From Yponomeuta sedellus (lineage: Eukaryota; Arthropoda; Insecta; Lepidoptera; Yponomeutidae): DNA of 64,000 nt. The stretch covers positions 7,597,816-7,661,815 of the forward strand of contig OW203729.1 in assembly GCA_934045075.1 (NCBI GenBank). Direction: 5' to 3'. The position numbers and the translations under genes were made by a program. Position 1 is the stretch's first letter; every line of letters begins with the position of its first letter. The notes beneath the pieces are model-generated. The model was not told the DNA's origin. It searched no databases and worked only from the letters and a program-made list of their open reading frames with translations. Below are positions 12,762 to 22,759 of this stretch, piece after piece.

Positions 12762-13517
12762 TGTAGCATCTGCAGAATACTCTTGTAAATACACCAATGA
12801 TGACATATATAAAATACTACTTCACCTCACCCCAGCAACACAACCTTGCTCTTCTGTAATCGATGAAGACTGTAAATAGATAATTACTTATATGAAATAC
12901 CTGTAGATACAAATTTGTTACCAGTCCACTGTTACCATTAATTTAAGATGTCGATTTCAAAGTTTTTACATCCGCTTCCGCTTCATGTGAAATTAAGTAA
13001 AATACTAGTCTATACAATGTTTTTCTACATCGAATTTTTTATATAAAACAAAAATGTAAAATACACATTTAAAATATAAAATCTCTTCATGTTACGGAAA
13101 AGAGAAGTAATTTAAAATTATAAAGAAATGTGTAAAAAATTTATACTCTCTAATAAAATATACAAAATATTTATGATTTTGATTCCAAGTAAATAACTTA
13201 AGATACATATCGAACTAAATTTCATAAAATCAAACAGGAATTTACTGTTAAGTTTGTATTTGAAATGCTTATAAGCACTACAGTAGATAAATTATTTATT
13301 CCATTGCCAATAGCTTAGACTTATCTTGAATTATTGACTTTGGACATAATGTAGCAGAATCTCTGTGGCTTGTGGAACCAGACAACTCTTCAATAGCAGG
13401 TTGTACAGTTTATTAGTTTGTTCTTTCCCTCTCTACTTAACTTCTTGATCTTCCTTTTAAATTTTTTTGACGATTATTTCTTGAGATTACTCCTGGTGGA
13501 GAATATTCTAAGTATAA

Positions 13518-13709
13518 GGCCCTGTTTCACAATGTTCAAATAAAGTTCCAGATAAGCTATCCGCGACCAGGGCTGCCGTTTGTTCTAAATTTAAATAAAT
13601 ATTCCTGTATTGCGTGTGTTCGTTTATGGATTCAAATTTAGAACAAACGGCAGCCCTGGATGCGGATTGCTTATCCGGAACTTTATCTGCAGTTTGTGAA
13701 ACAGACCCT
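13518..13709. mobile_element. Harbinger-like MITE
   Basis: A 192-bp element with long inverted repeats (CTGTTTCAC at one end, GTGAAACAG at the other, and an internal CAGGGCTGCCGTTTGTTCTA arm with its complement). It is flanked by TAA on both sides (13515-13517, 13710-13712). A 3-bp TAA duplication fits PIF/Harbinger MITEs. It lies between laccase cassettes A and B. Confidence 0.8.
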
Positions 13710-13903
13710 TAATCCATTAACTAAAAAGTTGTACTTGGAATATTAGCCTCGTCCTCAGTTCATTTGTTTAGTTATATCTCTCAAAATTTCTGACATTTCA
13801 AAGATCAATTTAACTCTTTCACTTAATTCATGATATTTCTATTTCTTTTATCTATAGTTTTGTCCTGAATCCTAAATCTTCAATCTTTGTCCTCAAATTC
13901 CAG

Positions 13904-16755
13904 GTGTTGAACCCTCTCGACGCTATCTGCAACGTGGAGCGAAATGACGCTGTGTGTGTGAGCAACCTCAAGTCCAAGAAGCCGGTGGACCCTTCTATCC
14001 TGGCTGAAAGACCCGACGTCAAGATATTCCTGCCATTCCGTTTCCACTTTTACAAGCCCAAGGACCTTTTCCAGGAGAACACATATAAGAATTACTTAGG
14101 TGATGAAAATATCATAATACAAAACATTTCTAAATCTCGGAGTAGTGTGCATAAATATCACAGACGCTAAAAGCATTTCGTGTTATGATATTCGAAACGA
14201 TTTATGTCAATATGCTGAGATAAATCATTTATTTATGTGATGTGAGGCACAAATTTAGATATCATACAATACCATAGTTTCAGTAGGGTCTAGGGTTGAC
14301 AATAATTTGGGATAAGTTTCTAAACCCGAAATTTTCGAGACCCGTGCCCCAGCAGTGGGGACATACAAAGGTTGATAACGAAGTTTCTAAAGTATCAATA
14401 ATTTTACCATTTGCAATAAGCACAAGTTTAAAATTTTCAATTTAATTGTTAAACGAATTGACAGCGTAATGTTCCAGATAGTATGAAAAGTAACAAAATA
14501 TTATGGGAAATTTAAATTTCCAAAAAGTTTCAATAAATAAGAAGTGCCTTTATTCCATCTGCATTGAAAATTTTCAGGTAACCATTCTTTAGCTTCCTGT
14601 TTAAAACGATTTATAATCACTGTACTAAGCATCAAACGATATTAATCATAACCCGATTAAAAGTCATTAAATATTTTGTGAGCTTAAGTCCCAGGAAGTA
14701 TATGAATAAAGTAGGAAAATTATACGCTTGAATATTTTTCAGCTGAGTCAACTGCTTAGTTTGCATAACTGAAGCATTTCTCTCTCCATTTTCAGTCGCC
14801 CCAGGTGGAGACCACGTACTTAGCTTAGTCGACGAGATCTCGTACAGGGCTCCGCCCGCGCCGCCGCTCTCCCAGATGCACGAGCTTGACTCGGACCTGT
14901 TCTGCAACGGTGACAACAGACCCGCCACCTGCGCCGTGGACTGCCGCTGCACGCACATGATCGACGTGCCTCTCAACTCCGTCGTCGAGATCGTTTTGGT
15001 TGACGAAGGTGATTAATGCTTAACAAAATCCTAGTAAAGACCTGCGTTCAGCAGTGAGCTCTATTTACAGACTGACTACATAGAGTCCTGGTAGGACCCC
15101 AATGTTACTTAAAAGTGAAACTTTAAGATTTCAGACATCCTTCTTGAACTTGTATATGGCAAGTTTTACTGATAGAACTTTAGGATATTTCTGTTTATCA
15201 ATAGAAATATCTTTTATTGGTTGAATTACATGTATTTTCTAGAGCAAGTATTAAAATGAAATATGCAAAAGCAGATTGTTTCGCGATTTCAGAGTTGGTT
15301 CCACAAGAAGAAGCAAGGTAATAGCGTGAATTTATGAACATATCTTTAGAGAGGGGTTCTCTTACCACCAATAGACTTTAAACAACCAGAAGCTGGTGGT
15401 TTATTTTGTAGTGCTTCGGCAAAGAATGCGGGTACACCTAATATTAAACATCATTATCCAATGGACTTTTGATTTAAATCTCAGACAAACAAACTGAATT
15501 TCGATGCTCTGATAAATAAAAATAACACTCAACTTTTCCAGTACAATCACCGAACTTGTCTCATCCGTTCCATCTTCACGGCACACCTTACAACGTCATC
15601 GGCATGGGGCGATCTCCTGACAAGAACATAAAGAAGATCAACTTGAAACACGCCTTAGATCTTGACAGAAAAGGCCTGTTGAATAGGCAGTACAACTTAC
15701 CGCCCTTCAAGGATACGTTGGCGGTCCCGAACAATGGTTATGTTGTGCTAAGACTCAAGGCTGATAATCCAGGTATTTTTTGTTTATTTTACCTATTTAC
15801 TTCCCAGGGCAGAGTACAGGCCTTCTATCAGATAGATAGTCTGGGCTTAATTACCACGCGTGCCCACCTAGAATTGGAAATTTCAAGCGCTTAGGCATGT
15901 GAACACCAAAGACACTCGGCTTCCAAAAACGTCTACTGTTACAATTTTTCTTTAACTTCAGCTCAATTTTTTCATATTAATTTTGTTTTTAGTTTTTTTG
16001 TTAAAATTACTCTTAAAAAAATTACTCTCAATAATATTTAATTAAAAGCAACGAAACTAACCAAGTAACTTATGAAAAATAAAACAGAACAAAAATCGCG
16101 CCCAAAATGCATTTATATGCAGCTATATGGATACTCCACTAATACACTACCTATCACAATTTCTCTAAAAGAAAATATCATAGAACCAAGTACAAACAGT
16201 GGACCTTAACCTCACATTAATTTATTCGACACCTAAACACATCCACTGATATAACGTTTCATGTTTTCACGGGCCTTTTTGGCCACCGTCGCATTAAAAT
16301 CATAACCTCTTTTGAACAAAATCACCAAGACAAACGAAACTTTTTTGAAGTCTAAAGGGTAAAACTGCCAGTAACTTTAGACGTGTTGTATCTCAAGAGA
16401 CCTTTTCGCTGATACTTTTTAATTTCATTTCATTAGTGTATAGTGCTACAAAGTTATTCGACCCGGTGGAGATGTCAAATTTTGTATGGAAACGTCAAGT
16501 TTACTATGAGAAAAGTGACGCTGTCAACGGGTCAGATAAGTTTGTCGTACTCTAACTATGTACTTACAAGTACTTTTTTTTTCATTCCCAGGTTATTGGC
16601 TATTCCACTGCCACTTCATCTACCACATAGTGATCGGCATGAACCTGATACTGCACATCGGAACCCAGCACGACCTGCCGCCTGTACCCCCAAACTTCCC
16701 GCGATGTGGTCACCACCTGCCAGGCATCACACCTCCCTTCTACCCTATACACTGA
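13904..16755 (+). CDS. Lac2: Laccase 2, alternative 3' cassette B (isoform B)
   Basis: Four exons: 13904-14099 (VLNPLDAICN...), 14796-15008 (VAPGGDHVLSLVDEISY...), 15542-15772 and 16592-16755 (TGA at 16753-16755). Exon lengths 196 and 213 nt are identical to the first two exons of cassette A, showing descent from an exon-block duplication. Copper motif 3 (SHPFHLHGTPYNVIG) is in the third exon and motif 4 (WLFHCHFIYHIVIGM) in the fourth, so all copper ligands are present. The phase entering 13904 matches constant exon 4, so A is skipped to make B. Within shared regions A and B differ mainly in the cupredoxin-3 surface, which may alter substrate or timing; that effect is inferred. Confidence 0.93.
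15806..15905 (-). mobile_element. SINE fragment in laccase B intron
   Basis: Carries the family blocks ACAGGCCTTCT, GGGCTTAATTACCACGCGTG and CCCACCTAGAATTGG. It is a truncated copy of the tRNA-type SINE best seen at 61592-61785. Confidence 0.65.
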
Positions 16756-16933
16756 GAGATAAATCGACCCTACGGGAATATCGATACTCTCATTAGATCC
16801 CAACAATAGCTCAGGGACCTAAGAGAAGGAACAACGTTTCCCACAAGGAAAACTACTATAGTAATTATACCAAGACGTACTGCCATATTTTTGTCTGCTG
16901 TTGAAATATGATCACTGTACGAATGATAGTGTA

Positions 16934-16939
16934 AATAAA
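16934..16939 (+). terminator. Candidate polyadenylation signal, laccase isoform B
   Basis: AATAAA about 180 bp downstream of the isoform B stop codon, the first such signal after it. Confidence 0.55.
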
Positions 16940-17239
16940 ACTTTTAGTAATGAATGGTGCTGTTGAAAATTAAAAATAGTGAGTAGTTTTAAGGTATTTT
17001 TAAATTAGTAGATAGTGACCAAAGTGCTAAGAGCTCATGAGTGTGATTGATATGAATTTAGGTTTCGCTAAAAGTCTCACAATTTTATTCTATGTCCGCA
17101 GATTTACGGCCTTATTTACAAAATGCGATTCATCTAAAGCACTCCTCCTCGTTTATTTTATCTATGGTTACGTCTCTTTCTTATTAAATCAACCACAAAA
17201 TATTTTATTCGGCATTAATCGAGTATTTTAAGCCTGAGT

Positions 17240-17352
17240 GTCTGAGGTATTCAAATACCTCAGCACTTGAAATTGCCAATCCACGGTGGGCACGCATGGT
17301 AATTAAGCCCATACTTTCTGAGCGAAGGCCTGTGCCCTGCAGTGAGACGTTT
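17240..17352 (+). mobile_element. SINE fragment
   Basis: Shows the family blocks GGGCACGCATGGTAATTAAG and GGCCTGTGCCCTGCAGTG in the orientation opposite to the copies at 49.7 and 61.6 kb. Confidence 0.65.
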
Positions 17353-18271
17353 ACAGGCTAAATAAAAAAACAAGTATTTCAAGGAATCGTGTTTTTATAA
17401 ATAAGACCGTAAGTTGCTATTTTTGTTTTTGTTGTTATTTTTCTACGTTTTGTAAATAAAATAAAAAAATAAGATTCCTGTTACGTTTAGGTCAATCTTT
17501 GTAATATTTATACGAAATATTAATGATAAGTAGGTAAACGCTTAGTATTTTGAAGTAGAGTTTGGTCTTCGTAATTTCAGTTCGTCGTTACAGTCACAGC
17601 CACCATCGATAAGTTCATTACTACCCCAATAGTATACTGTTCATTAAAATTTCATTCTTAATATTATGATGAATTGAGTCTATATAAATGGCTACTGCAT
17701 GCTTGGCACAGGGTAGTATTTTTCATGTAAAATATACGCCTGTGAACTGTTTGGACTAGGAACGACAAATCTTTTATCCTAAGCTGTTAATTAATATACT
17801 AGACCTCGAGACTCAAGTGGCGTGATTATGTGATAAAATGCATAGTCATTGCATGGAGAAATAAATGTTTGTATAAAAGTTAACGACTTGTTTATTTTAC
17901 ATCATTTTAATGGGCCCATATACTGAACTATGCGAAATCCTACGTAGTTTGTACACACAACCAAATCTAATATTCTAATAACCCGTAGCATTTCCAGCAG
18001 TTAATCATTATCTGTCATGATCACAACTATTATGCATTTCAAGCACCATGTAGTCAGGTTCTGCAAACCTTTGCCACTTCATTTGATTACCTTGGTCGTT
18101 CAGGCTTTACCAGAAGTATTGTTAATTTGTTACCAAACCAATGTGTCTAATGGTCTCCAATCTCTGTCTGTATTTCCAAGATATTAAATACAATAAATAA
18201 ATACACGCATCATAGAGTTACACAACAGAACTAAACTTGCTACGAACAGGTTCTAGAGGTCAAAAGAAGCC

Positions 18272-21200
18272 ATGAAAGTTTTAACTGAGTGTCTTTTGAT
18301 TTTGACCAGTTTTTGTGCAGCATTGGCAGGTAAAGAAAATTGAGTTTAGTACGTAGTCCATTGTTGTGCTGACGACACAAATACTGATTAAAAATACTAG
18401 ATTATCCAAATGAAATAGGTATCTCATGAAACTGCCATTTGACAAGTGATTTAACTCAGTGAAAGTTTTAATGCCGTACTTATCAAATAGGCTGCCACTC
18501 TAATATCTTAAAAAGTGAGTTATTTCTTAGAACCTGATTATTTGTAACATAGGTACTACATTTATTGTCAAATACAAACATTTTGAGAAGTCTTCAACAG
18601 CGCTAAACCTTAGCACAGTTGACAGCATACCGGTGCACTCTACTCAGTTATATCATGGGCGACTTTGCAAAACAAAAAGGCTGATCTGATGTGGACTGTT
18701 ATGTACATATCAGGTATAACGCCTTGCAGAATACTTTTTACGAAAATTAAGTTGAAACAAAAGGCCGCGCTGTCGTAATTAGTATGTGATAGACATGAAA
18801 GAGCATTTTTGTTATTTCACAATAATTCCGGACTATTAAACTCGGTTCCACCAAGACCTCATCTTCACCCTCGGGCTAGATAGAGGTCAAAAGTAAGCCC
18901 ATGCTTTATATATAATAAAATAAAATCTGGTCTGGTGAATGCTAAGTCACATACCACATGCCCCCGCAGGCTGAGACCCAAAATACATCCATGCGAAGTC
19001 AAAATCATTTTCTGAAGATATTTTTTGTGTTTTCATCATCAACCCATTATGTCGTCACCGAGGGGCACGGGTCTCTTCTCTGAAGAAGGTATAGGCCATA
19101 CTCCACCACGGGGGCCAAGTCCGGATTGGTGGAGTCTTGTGTATTGTACCCCTAATATACCTACTGTCACAGTCTCTACTTGCAGAAATAACAAACAACT
19201 GGGAGGTCCGTTTCCCCGAAGGTCGAATAGTGGGGGGCTTTGAACCACGCCCGCACAGCCACCCTTACATGGTCTCCTTGCAAACCAGGTTCCTTTGGAC
19301 CCGAGCGCACTTCTGCGGTGGTTCTATTCTCAATAAACACTGGGTAATGTTAAATTCTTGTATATACCATCATGTAACAGTCCATTGAGTTGGGTTACTC
19401 GTATTCATCTTAACGTTTCTGAAGTCTCAAAATAGGTATGTCTTTGTCAGTTGGAGTGGTTTTAAAAATCTAAAAATCAGCGTGCAAACTAAACGCAGGG
19501 CTACCTTTCTTGAAACGCGTCAGTTGGAAGTTATAAAAACGTTTGCAAATTTAATTTTTATAATTTTAACAATTCACCTTAGAAATACAGTCTGTTAGCT
19601 TTGAGAATATATCTCGGCTACTATCGGATGGAATCGGATATATTCGTGATATAGAAATATCGGAACTAATATGACACTTAATTTCGAAATCAGAGCAGGA
19701 AGTACTATTACACTCGTGTGCTTTCGACGAAAACCGAAGCTTACTCTAGAGACCGAGGTATATTCTAAAACTCAACAGACTGTAAGGTGATTGATATAGC
19801 CTATAAGACTAGCAAATTGAAGTGGCACTGGCCCAGTTACATACGAAAAAACCCAATTATTTATGGGGTACAAAGATTTTTGATTGGCGACAACGAGCTA
19901 GCAAACGTAGAGTAGGACGCCCACCATCTCGCCGTACTGGCCTGAGGTACATTGCTGACTGGAAGAGAACTATCGAGGCAGAAGGAAGTAGTGTGCCTTG
20001 GGGGATACCTTTATGCAGTAGTGGACAAGTACCGGCTGATTGATTTACTTCTCCCTTAGTCCCTTAGTAAGCACTGTGTTAGCCTTAATGAATTTACATA
20101 TGCATAAATATAAATCTTTTGTATATAATATATAACTGCAAACAGCCATACTTATTTTCAAAACACATTAATTAAACTTGAATATTCTATATGTTTTATC
20201 AGATTAAAATCGTAACAATATCAATTAGAAATCAAATTAAAAGTAAATTTAATTATCTTATTGTAATTAAATATAAGAAAGTCAAAATATATTATTATGA
20301 TCAATAAAATTCTTTATGGCACAAAACACATAATATTTGGTATAAAAGCGTACTAATTCTAACTAGCGTTTTCTGCCAGTCAATGTTTGGTTTGTGGATA
20401 GGTAGTATATAAATATAATTTGTCATAAATTAGAATGTTTCATTATGTCCTTCTTGTAGATATTGACAGCAGGTCACTGCGTTAAAGAGTCTTGGATCAT
20501 CCAGTGGCTACCGATGGATGCCGTAGCCGGCGTGCATAATGTTGACCATTTCGAATCCAAAGCACAGATCGTTTCTATTGGAGAACGTATCACACATCCA
20601 CTATATCAAGGGTCAGTAATCCTGCCCTATTTCAATCAGAGATTTATTTTTATTTATTTAGATAGAGCCAAGTTTAGCACTGAACTGCAATAAACGGCAT
20701 GGCATTAAGTCTGCCGTATTGTACATATTTTAGTTGAGCTGCAAAAATAGAATAAAAAGTATAACCAATTAAGTGCCAGCTTTCATGTACCAGTTGAAAC
20801 CCGGGGGCTAGTACAGAAATCGATAACTGCTATCTTTCGTAGCTTGACTGCTACCTACTACAAATATCCACGAAAAGTAGCAGCTTCAGTAGTAGACCCA
20901 GGGATTTACCTGCTACATAAAGCCTGGTGTTCAATGCGTTAGCACTTTTTCTATGTTTGCACTCAAATTATAATGACATGGACATTGTACAATACGGCAG
21001 GCATTTAATATGTTACTAAATAAAGCATGTGAAGTGGTATTTGACATTTTACACTTTGCAAAAAAAAATTGAAACCTTTTGTCTAAAAGAGTCTTAACTA
21101 CAACTTTATGTACACATTTTCTAGAGGAATTGGAGCTCATGACATAGCTGTGCTAAAAACCAAGAAGCCGTTTGTCCTAAACAAAGTAATAAAGCCAATA

Positions 21201-22131
21201 AACCTGCCTCAAACGCACTTCAGATTGAACAGAGGTGAAACTCTGACCTTGAGTGGTTGGGGCCTGCTTAGGACGACAATGTTCATACCAGATTTGCCAA
21301 GCCGATTGCAGGAAGTTAAAGTCACTTACATGAGTTTCAAAGGTACGGCCTAAATATTTATATGCTAAAGTCAGGACATTTCAAAAATCACCATTTAATC
21401 AATCATACGTTTACTTATACTCGTATCTTCAAATATTGTTCCTAATATGGTTTCTAATATTTTTCTTATTATTTATTTCGTTAGGTAGTAAATTCAAAAT
21501 TTTAAGTAAATATTTTTTAAAACACTTTATAAATGTCCAAGATAACCTTAAGCCCATTTTCTTCACTTAAACAGACTTTTAAATAAATGTGAACTAAATT
21601 ACAGCTGACATTGTTAAGGTGACATGGTGTCGATAGCTACTCATTACAAGGAACTCATAGTAGACTAACACTAATAATTTATTTCTAGACTGTTACAATG
21701 CTATCGAAGCAGCTAAGGACGAAAATGAAGAGAACCCACTAATCGAAGATTCTAACATGTGTACGGGTCCTATAAAGGGAGGAATAGCAGCCTGCAATGG
21801 AGACTCAGGTGGACCCTTAGTTCTTTATGCCACTAGAAAACGCTTCAGTGCATCAGCTACTGTAAACAAAACTGTAGCCATAAACGACGATGAAAATGAC
21901 GAAGTCGATAATGAAATTGAGAGTTACGAAGACGAATATTTCGATAGAAAATCGAAACCAACCAAACAAGAGAAGGACGATGACGTAATTCCAACAGTAT
22001 TCGGTGTGACCTCTTGGGGTATTTCTCCATGTGGCGAAAAAGGTGCTCCTACTGTTTACACTAAGGTCGTACCTCATCTAGACTTCATAAATAGTCTAAT
22101 CCATACGGGATTGGGTTATAAAACAAATTAA
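18272..22131 (+). CDS. Secreted chymotrypsin-fold serine protease with acidic insertion
   Basis: Five exons: 18272-18329, 19186-19343, 20460-20611, 21125-21342, 21689-22131; phases continuous, 342 aa. Residues 1-19 are a signal peptide (MKVLTECLLILTSFCAALA). A short propeptide ends at EGR, so activation would expose IVGG (residue 34). The triad is His78 (TAGHC), Asp129 (HDIAVL) and Ser235 (GDSGGP). The S1-pocket position equal to chymotrypsin 189 is Ala (IAACNGDSGG), with Gly at 216 and Thr near 226, so it is not trypsin-like; small or hydrophobic P1 preference is inferred. Between GGPLVLY and FGVTSWG lies an insertion of about 50 residues (243-296), rich in Asp and Glu then Lys, absent from typical family members of 250-280 aa. 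It lies between two multicopper-oxidase-family genes and converges with MCORP. AATAAA follows at 22171. No clip or CUB domain is visible. Confidence 0.9.
19041..19142 (-). mobile_element. 5S-SINE tail fragment next to protease exon 2
   Basis: Matches the SINE 3' part in reverse: GGGGCACGGGTCTCTTC, ATAGGCCATACTCCACCAC and GGGGCCAAGTCCGGATTGG. It ends only 43 bp before the exon 2 acceptor at 19186. Confidence 0.75.
19810..20043 (+). mobile_element. RTE-type LINE, 3' coding remnant
   Basis: The conceptual fragment WRQRASKRRVGRPPSRRTG followed by a Trp-rich end resembles the C-terminus of insect endonuclease-reverse transcriptases (the K.R..GRPP.RW motif). It is short and inside a protease intron. 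The clade assignment is by resemblance only. Confidence 0.6.
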
Positions 22132-22170
22132 ATATTACACCACGTGTGATTAGGTTTAATTTTTGGTTAA

Positions 22171-22176
22171 AATAAA
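22171..22176 (+). terminator. Candidate polyadenylation signal of the serine protease
   Basis: AATAAA 40 bp after the stop at 22131, followed by further overlapping AATAAA copies. Confidence 0.6.
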
Positions 22177-22420
22177 TAAATAAACAACAAAAGCCTTACG
22201 ATTTTCTATGAACATTGAGTATTAGTTTGAAATAAAAACTCCATATCAATAAAAATTATGTTATTTTGAACTTAAACTCGATGTAACTTTATGTTTTTAT
22301 TATTATTAAAGTCTTCAGCATCCTAAAATATGAGACATAACTACCAACAGAACTAGAGAGTTAAAAGAAAAGGAAGTATGTAAGTCTATAACCTTACCAC
22401 AGTGGTATCCCCCACAACGA

Positions 22421-22479
22421 TAGTTTTACACGAATTTACAACAAACATAGCTTAAATGTTTGTTGTAAGTACGTGTAAA
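22421..22479. repeat. Hairpin in convergent gap
   Basis: Inverted arms GTTTTACACG...ACAACAAACAT and their complement surround a short loop. It lies downstream of both converging genes. Confidence 0.6.
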
Positions 22480-22759
22480 ACTCTTTACAAATTCTCCAAA
22501 ACATATTCGTAAATAAACAGTCTTATTTTTACCGTCATTATTTTGCTCACAGAATTGAGTATTTTCTTATCAGCACACAAAAAGTGTTATATGCAAAATA
22601 AATGCACGCATCGTACGCTGCCATAAAACGTACGTCGTATTATGATACGTAGTAAACAGGCCCTAAATAGTATACACGATTTTGAAAAATAACCGCTGGA
22701 ATCGCATATAACTCCAAATGAATCTTAAAAATCATCCCATTCTATCAAAATTTTATCTT

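Larger units (their letters stand above)
12267..13903 (+). other. Isoform A 3' UTR and intercassette spacer
   Basis: The isoform A 3' UTR runs from 12267 to about 12780 if the signal at 12756 is used. The rest is AT-rich spacer containing a Harbinger-like MITE (13518-13709). No other gene seen. Confidence 0.6.
16756..18271. other. Intergenic: laccase B 3' UTR to protease
   Basis: Contains the isoform B 3' UTR with AATAAA at 16934-16939, a SINE fragment (17240-17352) and AT-rich sequence. No gene recognised. The protease promoter should be in the last few hundred bases. Confidence 0.6.
22132..22759. other. Convergent intergenic gap between protease and MCORP
   Basis: About 630 bp between the stops of two convergent genes. 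It includes AATAAA at 22171-22176 for the protease and a hairpin at 22421-22479 with arms GTTTTACACG and ACAACAAACAT. No gene seen. Confidence 0.65.
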
